A stretch of DNA of 64,000 nucleotides from Flavobacteriaceae bacterium UBA3339. GTDB lineage: Bacteria > Bacteroidota > Bacteroidia > Flavobacteriales > Flavobacteriaceae. Both the position numbers and the translations under genes were made by a program. The notes beneath the pieces are model-generated. The model was not told the DNA's origin and made no database searches. It saw only the letters and a program-made list of their open reading frames with translations. Location: NCBI GenBank assembly GCA_002360925.1, contig DERN01000011.1, positions 254,908-318,907 on the forward strand, read 5' to 3'. Below, one piece after another: positions 57,038-64,000 of the stretch. Position 1 is the first letter of the stretch. The number at the start of each line of letters is the position of its first letter.

Positions 57038-60000
57038 TTATACATTTCTTACTTTTACGTGATAGAACACGTTTGGTTTTGTACCAATATGCTCTAATAA
57101 ATGATATCTTCTATCATCTTCGTATAGCTTAGCTACCTCAGATTCTTTATCATTTACGTCTCCAAACACCATAGCTCCTGAAGTACATGCTGCAGAACAA
57201 GCTACGTCGAACTCGTTAGCATTTACTTTACGTCCTTCTCTCTTAGCTTTTAAGATGGTAGCTTGAGTCATTTGGATACACATAGAACATTTTTCCATAA
57301 CCCCACGTGAACGAACGTTAACATCTGGATTTAATACCATACGTCCTAAATCGTCATTCATATGATAATCGAATGCTGAGTTTTGTGCGTATAAGAACCA
57401 GTTGAAACGACGTACTTTGTAAGGACAGTTGTTTGCACAGTAACGAGTACCAACACAACGGTTATAAGCCATGTGGTTTTGACCTTGACGTCCGTGAGAT
57501 GTAGCAGCTACAGGACACACAGTTTCACAAGGTGCGTGGTTACAGTGTTGACACATTACGGGTTGGAAAGCCACTTGCGGGTTATCTGCAGGGTTTTCTA
57601 AATCGTGATACATTTTAAAGTTTTCAGAGAATCCTTTCGCAGCATTTTTAGCATCTAAATCGCCAGAGAATGATTCTTCCGAAGAATAGTATCTATCGAT
57701 ACGTAACCAGTGCATATCACGAGATCTTCTTACTTCGTCTTTACCTACTACCGGTACGTTGTTTTCTGCATGACAAGCAATCACACAAGCTCCACATCCT
57801 GTACAAGCATTTAAATCGATAGATAAATTAAAGTGATGTCCTACTGAACGATCGAAAGATTCCCAAATATCAACTGTAGAAGCTTCAACCATTTGGTGAT
57901 CGATCGAAACGTGAGGTTTCACATTCCAATCTTTTACATCTTTAGTATTGAAGATTTCTAATGTAGTATCTTTAACAATATCTCCACGTCCCATTAACGT
58001 TCTTTGCAACTGTACAGAAGCGAACTCATGATCACCTGAAGCTTTTTCTATAGAAACAGCTTGTGTATTGTTAAAGTCTTTGTATAAAGCGTAAGCATTA
58101 ACACCTACTTGCATTTCTTCTTTTAAAGCCGATTTACGTCCGTAACCAAACGCTAAACCAACTGTTCCTTTAGCTTGCCCTGGTTGGATTAAAGCAGGAA
58201 CATTTTCTAAAACAGCATCTCCTACTTTTAATGTAACATACGAACCGTTTAAAGCTCCGTTAGCAACATTGTAGTTTTTAATACCTAACTCTTCAGCATC
58301 TAATCTAGAAACTGTAACGTAGTTATCCCAAGATACACGTGTGATTGGATCAGGAAACTCTTGTAACCAAGGGTTGTTTGCCTGTTGTCCGTCACCCATT
58401 CCTGTTTTAGTGTACAATACCAACTCTAAACCTGAAGCCTTTTTAGTAGAAGCTAATGCGTTTGCAGCTCCGATAAAGTCAGCTGATGCTGTTGCCGACC
58501 CTGTAATTTCAGTAGTAGCAAAACCATCGTGTACTAATTGATTCCAAGATTTTCCGTTAGCTAAACTTGCTCCTACTGCTTTTAAATAATCGTAGTAAGA
58601 TTCAGTTTTACCTAACCAAGTCATTAAACCTTCTTGGAATTGTTTTGTGTTGAATAAAGGACGGATTGTTGGTTGAACAACCGAATAATGTCCTTTTTTC
58701 ATTTGAACATCGCCCCAAGACTCTAAATAATGAGGTGCTGAAGCAGCGATATTTGTTAACGAAGCCGTTTCGTCTTCACGTAATGTGAATGCAGCAGAAA
58801 GTTTTACTTTTTTCAATCCTTCTGCAAAAGCAGCTCCATTAGCTAATGTATAAACCGGGTTCACACCATTCATGATCAAAGTGCTTACCAAACCGGCGTT
58901 CATATCTTTTACTAACTGTGCAACTTCTTTATTGTTACCACCGCGAACATATTTTGGTTGAGCCGGATTAAATGCAGCCGAACCTAATGCCTGGTTAATA
59001 GCAAATACTAATAACTGCGCGTTTACATCGTCTAAATCAGAAACTAAAACTCCAGTACTTCCAGCAGCTTTTAACTGTTGAGCAGCTTTTGTAATTTCAG
59101 CATCTGCAACCGTTGTTCCAACAGATACTGCGTTACCAGTTACAATATTATAAATCTTAACTAAAGCTAATTTTTGATCAGCAACTGTTAAAGGAATACG
59201 TTTGTCGGCATTTGCACCGGCTAAAGACATATTCGCTTCGATTTGGATATGCTTAGACATTTTCCCGTTTTTAGGAATACGTCCTTTTGCATAATTGCTG
59301 TCATATCCACCACCTTGCCAATCACCTAAGAAATCTGCACCTACAGAAACAATTACATCTGCTTTTCCGAAATCATAATCAGCCAATGCACGTTCTCCGT
59401 AAGCTTGTTGATAAGCATCTAAAGCAGCATCTGAACCAATCGCGTCGTAAACAATATGTTTAGCTGTTGGATAAGCAGATTTAAATTCTGCAATTAACTT
59501 ATCTGTCGATGGCGATGCCATAGTGTTTGTTAATAAAACAATCTGACCTGTTGCACCTGTTAAACCAGCTTTGATCTTTTGATCAACATCCGACCATGAA
59601 GCCGCTTTACCATCAACCTTAGGTTGTTTTAAGCGTAAGCTATCGTATAAAGACAATACAGAAGCATGAACACGCGCATTTGCACCTGTTAATGCGTTTT
59701 CCATGAAATTGTTCTCTACTTTGATAGGACGACCTTCACGAGTTTTAATTAACACGTTAACGAAATCAAAACCATCTGCAACTGTAGTTGCGTAGTAATC
59801 AGCAACCCCAGGAATAATCTCCTCTGGTTGGAATACATAAGGAATCGACTTTTTCACTGGGCCTTCACAAGCTGCTAAAGAAGCTGCAGCCGTAGAAAAA
59901 CCAACGTATTTTAAAAAGTCTCTACGAGTTGTTGATGAAGAAGACAAAGCGTTTTTATCCCCAAGAAAGTCCTCTGTAGGAATTTCTTCAACAAACTCAT

Positions 60001-60079
60001 TGTTTCCTAGCCTCTCAACAATAGAACTGTTCTCGTTAAGCTCCTCAACACTTTTCCAGTATTTTTTGTTTGATGCCAT
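57038..60079 (-). CDS. actB: Alternative complex III subunit ActB, fused molybdopterin-type and iron-sulphur protein
   Basis: A 1013-residue periplasmic protein. The N-terminal twin-arginine signal is TTRRDFLKYVGFSTAAASLA with a lipobox (LAAC) just after, so it is probably a Tat-exported lipoprotein. The large central part (about residues 85-740) resembles a molybdopterin oxidoreductase; in ACIII this part carries no cofactor. The C-terminal ferredoxin-like domain has four cysteine groups, for example NACTGCGACVIACHAENN, CQHCNHAPCETVCPV, RYCANNCPYKVRRFN and CSMCIQMTQ, for [4Fe-4S] and [3Fe-4S] clusters. It passes electrons from quinol to ActA. In the operon between actA and actC. Confidence 0.95.
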   Translation of the reverse strand: MASNKKYWKSVEELNENSSIVERLGNNEFVEEIPTEDFLGDKNALSSSSTTRRDFLKYVGFSTAAASLAACEGPVKKSIPYVFQPEEIIPGVADYYATTVADGFDFVNVLIKTREGRPIKVENNFMENALTGANARVHASVLSLYDSLRLKQPKVDGKAASWSDVDQKIKAGLTGATGQIVLLTNTMASPSTDKLIAEFKSAYPTAKHIVYDAIGSDAALDAYQQAYGERALADYDFGKADVIVSVGADFLGDWQGGGYDSNYAKGRIPKNGKMSKHIQIEANMSLAGANADKRIPLTVADQKLALVKIYNIVTGNAVSVGTTVADAEITKAAQQLKAAGSTGVLVSDLDDVNAQLLVFAINQALGSAAFNPAQPKYVRGGNNKEVAQLVKDMNAGLVSTLIMNGVNPVYTLANGAAFAEGLKKVKLSAAFTLREDETASLTNIAASAPHYLESWGDVQMKKGHYSVVQPTIRPLFNTKQFQEGLMTWLGKTESYYDYLKAVGASLANGKSWNQLVHDGFATTEITGSATASADFIGAANALASTKKASGLELVLYTKTGMGDGQQANNPWLQEFPDPITRVSWDNYVTVSRLDAEELGIKNYNVANGALNGSYVTLKVGDAVLENVPALIQPGQAKGTVGLAFGYGRKSALKEEMQVGVNAYALYKDFNNTQAVSIEKASGDHEFASVQLQRTLMGRGDIVKDTTLEIFNTKDVKDWNVKPHVSIDHQMVEASTVDIWESFDRSVGHHFNLSIDLNACTGCGACVIACHAENNVPVVGKDEVRRSRDMHWLRIDRYYSSEESFSGDLDAKNAAKGFSENFKMYHDLENPADNPQVAFQPVMCQHCNHAPCETVCPVAATSHGRQGQNHMAYNRCVGTRYCANNCPYKVRRFNWFLYAQNSAFDYHMNDDLGRMVLNPDVNVRSRGVMEKCSMCIQMTQATILKAKREGRKVNANEFDVACSAACTSGAMVFGDVNDKESEVAKLYEDDRRYHLLEHIGTKPNVFYHVKVRNV

Positions 60080-60110
60080 TGTATATATATATTAGCTTCT
60101 TAAATTATTA

Positions 60111-61382
60111 TTAATAGTGACATTTACCACACTCTAAACCACCTAACTGCGCTGCTGTTAATTTCTCAACACCATACTTTTTAGATAATTCCTCGTGAAT
60201 TTTTGCATAGTACTCGTTATCCTTAACGTTTACTTCTGTTTCACGGTGACATTCAATACACCATCCCATTGTTAATGGAGAATGTTGTCTCATGATTTCC
60301 ATAGATTCAACCGGTCCGTGACAAGTTTGACATTCTAAACCTGCAACCGAAACGTGTTGAGAGTGGTTAAAGTACACAAAGTCAGGTAAATTGTGAATAC
60401 GAACCCACTTAACTGGTTTTTCTTTACCTGTGTATGTTTGCGTAGCAGGATCCCAACCTACTGCGTCATAGATTTTTTGGATTTCAGCAGTATAGAATTC
60501 TTTACTGTAATCTACATAAACTGAATCTGCACTTCCAGTAAACTCTGTAATATTTTTATGACAGTTCATACAAACGTTCATAGAAGGTATTCCTGAAGTT
60601 TTTGAAGTTCTTGCCGATGAGTGACAATATTTACAATCGATTCCGTTTTCTCCTGCGTGGATTTTATGAGAGAAGTGAATTGGTTGGATTGGCTCGTAAC
60701 CTTGATCCACCCCTACTTGCATCATATATCCAAATGCAAAATAAGCACCTGCCAATAATAATACGATTACCGAAGTAAGTACTAAAAATTGATTTTTAAC
60801 AAATGCTTTCCAAACTGGTAATGATTTTTGTTCTTGAACAGATAAGTTATTTTTTTCAACAATCTTGTTTAATACTCTTCTTACTAAAACAAGCATTACA
60901 ACAAGCATTCCTAAAACAATAACCAAACCTCCTAAAACAACAAATTGAGAAACTCCTTCATTTGAAGAACCTCCCGTTTGTCCTGCTGCAGCAGCTGGAG
61001 CTTTAACTTCTGGTTTTGGTTCTGAAGTATACGCGATAATATTATCGATATCTTCGTCTGATAAGTTCGGAAATGAGTTCATTGGAACTTTGTTCCACTC
61101 GTTAAATACTTTAACAGCGGCAGCATCTCCTGACTTAATTAAATCTGAACTGTTCTTAATCCATTTGTGTAACCACTCTGATGGATGACGTTCTGCAACA
61201 CCTCTTAATGAAGGTCCTGTTGAGTTCGCATCTAACTTGTGACAAGCCGCACACTGTGAATTAAATAATTCTTTACCTTTTGCCGCATCTTGTGCAAAAG
61301 ACACTGAAGAGAATGTTAGCAAAAATGCTAAACACAAGAAAAGAATCCTTGAAAACGAATTATGGTTACCCACTTTTTTCAT
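60111..61382 (-). CDS. actA: Alternative complex III subunit ActA, multi-heme cytochrome c with six CxxCH
   Basis: A 423-residue protein with signal peptide (ending VSFAQ). An N-terminal mono-heme cytochrome c domain (about residues 30-125) with CAACHKLDANSTGPSLRGV is followed by two hydrophobic segments (about 148-168 and 198-220) and then the pentaheme ActA part with CKYCH, CMNCH, CQTCH, CIECH and CGKCH. Six heme motifs in total, one more than the five of the pentaheme core itself. The extra N-terminal heme could serve as an electron outlet. First gene of actABCDEF-coxBA, with a TATTTTTG -7 element about 90 bases upstream. Confidence 0.93.
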   Translation of the reverse strand: MKKVGNHNSFSRILFLCLAFLLTFSSVSFAQDAAKGKELFNSQCAACHKLDANSTGPSLRGVAERHPSEWLHKWIKNSSDLIKSGDAAAVKVFNEWNKVPMNSFPNLSDEDIDNIIAYTSEPKPEVKAPAAAAGQTGGSSNEGVSQFVVLGGLVIVLGMLVVMLVLVRRVLNKIVEKNNLSVQEQKSLPVWKAFVKNQFLVLTSVIVLLLAGAYFAFGYMMQVGVDQGYEPIQPIHFSHKIHAGENGIDCKYCHSSARTSKTSGIPSMNVCMNCHKNITEFTGSADSVYVDYSKEFYTAEIQKIYDAVGWDPATQTYTGKEKPVKWVRIHNLPDFVYFNHSQHVSVAGLECQTCHGPVESMEIMRQHSPLTMGWCIECHRETEVNVKDNEYYAKIHEELSKKYGVEKLTAAQLGGLECGKCHY

Positions 61383-61470
61383 AGTTAAAAAATGATTATC
61401 AACTAATTTTGGTACAATTTTTACTGCAATAAACCTACAGTTTTAACTCTACCTTATTTATAAACTCCGA

Positions 61471-61478
61471 CAAAAATA
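61471..61478 (-). promoter_or_regulatory. -7 promoter element for the act-cox operon
   Basis: Minus strand TATTTTTG, full match to TAnnTTTG; predicted leader about 83 bases, unusually long for this window. Confidence 0.5.
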
Positions 61479-61575
61479 CAACATAAGACTCAGTAATTAA
61501 AGCTTAATAAAATGTAAAAGTTAATTTATAACTATTCTAAATAACACTTTAAATGCCTGTTTCTTGAATATTTTT

Positions 61576-61583
61576 TAAATTTG
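61576..61583 (+). promoter_or_regulatory. -7 promoter element for the SPOR-domain gene
   Basis: TAAATTTG, full match to TAnnTTTG, 18 bases before the ATG at 61602. The TTG within it is not used as a start in my reading. Confidence 0.45.
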
Positions 61584-61601
61584 TTTAAAATTTTCCTCAT
61601 T

Positions 61602-61991
61602 ATGAATTATTTAAGAAGTCCTAAGGTTTTCTTTATATTTATTTTAACATTATTCTTTAACTGGGAAGCTTCTTCTCAAACGAATATTATTAACAATAAA
61701 GACCAAGAAACAATAGATTTATTGTTAGAACGAAAAATGAGTCAGAATAATCAATTTTCGTTATACACCAATTATTCTGTTCAGCTAAAAAGCGGTTTAA
61801 AAGACGAAACTGAGTCCTTATATAAGGAGTTCACTTCTTCTTACCCTACTATAGACGCAACGATTGTTTTTGCAAATCCGAAATTTAAATTAATTGTTGG
61901 AAACTTTAAAAATAAAATCGAAGCCGAGCATTTATTAAAGAAAATAGAAAATAAATATCCCGACGCATTTGTGGTAAAATTGAAACAATAA
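61602..61991 (+). CDS. SPOR-domain exported protein
   Basis: A 129-residue protein with a signal peptide (residues about 5-25, ending EASSQ) and a C-terminal SPOR domain (about 52-129): FSLYTNYSVQLKSGLKDETE and KFKLIVGNFKNKIEAEHLLK, then KYPDAFVVKLKQ. SPOR domains bind denuded peptidoglycan glycan strands, often at the division site. No other domain is present, so it probably acts as a peptidoglycan-binding accessory. The start is ATG 61602; a TTG seven codons upstream overlaps the promoter. Monocistronic, divergent from actA. Confidence 0.88.
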   Translation: MNYLRSPKVFFIFILTLFFNWEASSQTNIINNKDQETIDLLLERKMSQNNQFSLYTNYSVQLKSGLKDETESLYKEFTSSYPTIDATIVFANPKFKLIVGNFKNKIEAEHLLKKIENKYPDAFVVKLKQ

Positions 61992-62020
61992 AAAAGTCAG
62001 AACCTAGGTTCTGACTTTTT
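61990..62020. terminator. Terminator of the SPOR-domain gene
   Basis: AAAAAGTCAGAACC and GGTTCTGACTTTTT form a 30-base perfect palindrome, overlapping the last base of the stop codon. Confidence 0.88.
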
Positions 62021-62120
62021 ACTTTTGAATCGAAAATTAACTATTAATATCTAAATAATATTTGTTCTAGAAATCAAAATGAATATTGAAAATTCAGCCG
62101 AATTCATAAACCAATTTCTT

Positions 62121-64000
62121 TTACGGTTTTATTAATAATAATGAGGTGCTATTTTCTAACCAATTGTATTTTTTCTCAATCATTTTTCTCCACGACTTAA
62201 CAGTTGTTAAAATTAAATCCTGTTGTTGGATTAATTCTAAATTTACTTCGCTGTCTGAAAGAACTACAATATGATTTGGTTTAGCTTGTTCAATCAATCT
62301 AAATTCTTCTTTAATAAAGGTATTGTTACGCAAATAACCTCTCATGTCCATAATAATAATTTGAGAATCGTTGTTTTGAATAAACTTTAAAATAAACGGA
62401 ATTAATTTTTTGTCGTTTTCATGAAAAAACGGAACCAAGATTTTATTTACTTCCTGCAAACCTTTGTCGATAAAAATACCAACCGGAACTTTTGCATTTG
62501 TAATCACATAACGGGTTCGATCATCGAACGGAGAATAATCAAAGAATTTTTCTTTTCCGGTAACTTTATCTACAATAATTTCAGGATTCACGATTCGGGT
62601 TGTAAAGCCAAGTAATCTTCCTAAAATGGTTCCGTCGTAAATAGACGATCCTAAATCCATTAAAATTAAATCGTATTTCCCTTTATGTGCTACATCTACA
62701 ATTTCGGAATTTACATCAGTCGATACTTTATATAGATTAATCAATTTCTGATTCATTCCGTGCGCTTCTTCTTCAATAGGCGAAAAAACTTTTTCTTCAT
62801 ATCGATTGTCTAACAAATCAACATCACTACTATTTACCAAATGCAAAGCGGTAACAACCGAAGTTTCTTGCTGATTTTTTGTAAATGTATTCGCAAGCTT
62901 TAACAAGTTTTTTCCTTTAAAAGCCTTTTCGAAATAAAACAGGATTTTAAACTTGGTTTCATCCAATGTTTGTCCGTCAACCTCTTCTTTGTTTTTAAAT
63001 AATTTATTGATTAAATCGATCGAAGGTCCGGTCATAAAAGTTGTAACCAAAGCCATCACAACCATCATCGCAAAAACTTCAGGAGTTAAAACGCCCAATT
63101 CAAAACCAATATTAAGCGCAACCAATTCCATTAATCCTCTAGTGTTCATTAAAGCACCAATCGTTAAACTATCTTTCCAACTTTGTCCAACATATTTTGC
63201 TGCAATAGCACTTCCTAAAAACTTTCCGGTTACGGCAACTAAAATAATCAATCCCGCTATTTTCCATAATTCCGGATCGTTCAACAATCCAATTTCGGTT
63301 CGCAAACCGGTAAACACAAAAAATAACGGCAAGAATAATATTACAGCAACATCTTCGACCTTTTCTACAAATATTTGACGGAATTTATGATTATCGGGCA
63401 TAATGGCTCCTGCCATAAAAGCTCCAAAAAGCGCATGGATTCCGATAACTTCCGTTGCATAAGCCGACATGATTAAAACCAAAAGAAAAATTCCGACAAC
63501 TGGTTTACTCAGTGTTTTATTATTTGCATTCAAGTTTCCGATATGCCGTAAAAAAGGGCGAACCAATTTTAACATAACCAAAACATACAAAACCGATAAA
63601 CCAATAACGTATAAAGCACTTACAAACGAACCTGCTTTTACAATGGCAATCACAACTGCCAAAATACACCAAGCTGTAATATCGTCGGCAGCAGCAGATG
63701 TTAATACAACAGTTCCTAATTTTGTTTTTTGAATTCCGCGTTCTTGAACAATTCGTGCCAAAACCGGAAAAGCAGTTATACTCATAGCGATTCCCATAAA
63801 CAAGGAAAAAGACAAAAAGTTGATTCCTTCCGGAGCATAGGTCGTATAAATAAAGTACGATAAAATCATTCCTAAAGCAAACGGAATAATAATACTGGCA
63901 TGACTGATTACAACAGCATCGTGCGCTTTTGTTTTTAGAACTTTAAGATCGAGTTCCATTCCAATCACAAACATAAAAAGGATTAAACCAACTTGACTTA
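62121..64000 (-). CDS. Cation:proton antiporter (CPA2 type), 5' end outside window
   Basis: At least 625 codons; the frame stays open to the right edge with SQVGLILFMFVIGMELDLKV, a segment found about 70-80 residues into this family, so the start lies outside the window. The N-terminal two thirds is a membrane Na+/H+ exchanger domain with motifs TSAAADDITAWCILAVVIAI (aspartate pair of the ion site), GIHALFGAFMAGAIMPDN and IGALMNTRGLMELVALNIGF. The last 250 residues are a cytoplasmic part with nucleotide-binding/universal-stress-like features (YDLILMDLGSSIYDG). Probably K+ or Na+ exchange for protons. Nothing notable downstream. Confidence 0.9.
   Translation of the reverse strand, partial: SQVGLILFMFVIGMELDLKVLKTKAHDAVVISHASIIIPFALGMILSYFIYTTYAPEGINFLSFSLFMGIAMSITAFPVLARIVQERGIQKTKLGTVVLTSAAADDITAWCILAVVIAIVKAGSFVSALYVIGLSVLYVLVMLKLVRPFLRHIGNLNANNKTLSKPVVGIFLLVLIMSAYATEVIGIHALFGAFMAGAIMPDNHKFRQIFVEKVEDVAVILFLPLFFVFTGLRTEIGLLNDPELWKIAGLIILVAVTGKFLGSAIAAKYVGQSWKDSLTIGALMNTRGLMELVALNIGFELGVLTPEVFAMMVVMALVTTFMTGPSIDLINKLFKNKEEVDGQTLDETKFKILFYFEKAFKGKNLLKLANTFTKNQQETSVVTALHLVNSSDVDLLDNRYEEKVFSPIEEEAHGMNQKLINLYKVSTDVNSEIVDVAHKGKYDLILMDLGSSIYDGTILGRLLGFTTRIVNPEIIVDKVTGKEKFFDYSPFDDRTRYVITNAKVPVGIFIDKGLQEVNKILVPFFHENDKKLIPFILKFIQNNDSQIIIMDMRGYLRNNTFIKEEFRLIEQAKPNHIVVLSDSEVNLELIQQQDLILTTVKSWRKMIEKKYNWLENSTSLLLIKP

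Noticed and set aside
57038..60079. Active molybdenum enzyme
   Set aside because: Context and C-terminal Fe-S domain identify ActB of alternative complex III, whose molybdopterin-like domain holds no cofactor.

Overview
The window is AT-rich, densely packed bacterial chromosome from a member of Bacteroidota, class Flavobacteriia, probably Flavobacteriaceae near Flavobacterium or Myroides (genus level is inference). Support comes from type IX secretion and gliding genes (sprA, a PorP/SprF protein, a cargo protein with a C-terminal sorting domain), alternative complex III (actABCDEF) joined to a caa3/aa3-type oxidase, a kynurenine 3-monooxygenase, long NusB, PUR-alpha-like and DUF1573 proteins, and promoters of the Bacteroidota -7 type TAnnTTTG. 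I found no rRNA, tRNA, CRISPR array, transposase or integrase.

Layout. 1-3.5 kb: ExbB-ExbD-ExbD-TonB energy-transduction operon, with a second TonB running off the left edge. 3.8-9.98 kb: HerA-like ATPase, kynurenine monooxygenase, a 52-residue membrane protein, and nusB-DUF1573-yajC next to a leucine/valine-type dehydrogenase. 10.1-19.5 kb: ABC exporter, PUR-alpha-like protein, two unknown exported proteins, gamma-carbonic-anhydrase-like protein, PorP/SprF, a NifU/Nfu Fe-S carrier, a YyaL-type thioredoxin-domain protein and a secreted unknown. 19.6-26.6 kb: tsaB and cytochrome-oxidase assembly genes (SCO, DUF420, thioredoxin-like), then cox4, two cox3 genes and heme O synthase; a leucine-rich T9SS cargo gene sits inside this cluster between two almost identical terminators. 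26.7-38.6 kb: deoC, vanZ-like, gcvH, sprA, ruvA and a large malic enzyme.

38.6-44.6 kb is the least ordinary part. A membrane-anchored TPR/AraC-type regulator faces an opposite-strand group holding an interrupted small lipoprotein, a cysteine-containing lipoprotein, a CPBP membrane protease, a thioredoxin-like protein with only one active-site cysteine and a 26-residue peptide. The regulator's promoter is flanked by two related 58-bp blocks, each of three roughly 21-bp sub-repeats, one upstream and one inside its own signal-peptide codons. A 15-bp promoter-like element recurs in the locus. This is my best candidate for an undescribed envelope-response locus; function is not established.

44.7-50.0 kb: an EamA transporter, queG, ruvB, a methyltransferase, then a 5'-truncated RHS toxin tip with a JAB/JAMM-like motif followed by a secreted putative immunity protein. 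50.1-61.4 kb: the respiratory operon actABCDEF-coxBA, whose ActA carries six CxxCH motifs. 61.6-64 kb: a SPOR-domain protein and a cation:proton antiporter cut by the right edge.

Respiration is split between two loci here: complex III and oxidase subunits I/II at 50-61 kb; subunits III/IV, heme O synthase and copper delivery at 20-26.6 kb. sprA, the PorP/SprF protein and the leucine-rich cargo protein connect to one secretion route, while ExbB/ExbD/TonB would supply energy for outer-membrane uptake.
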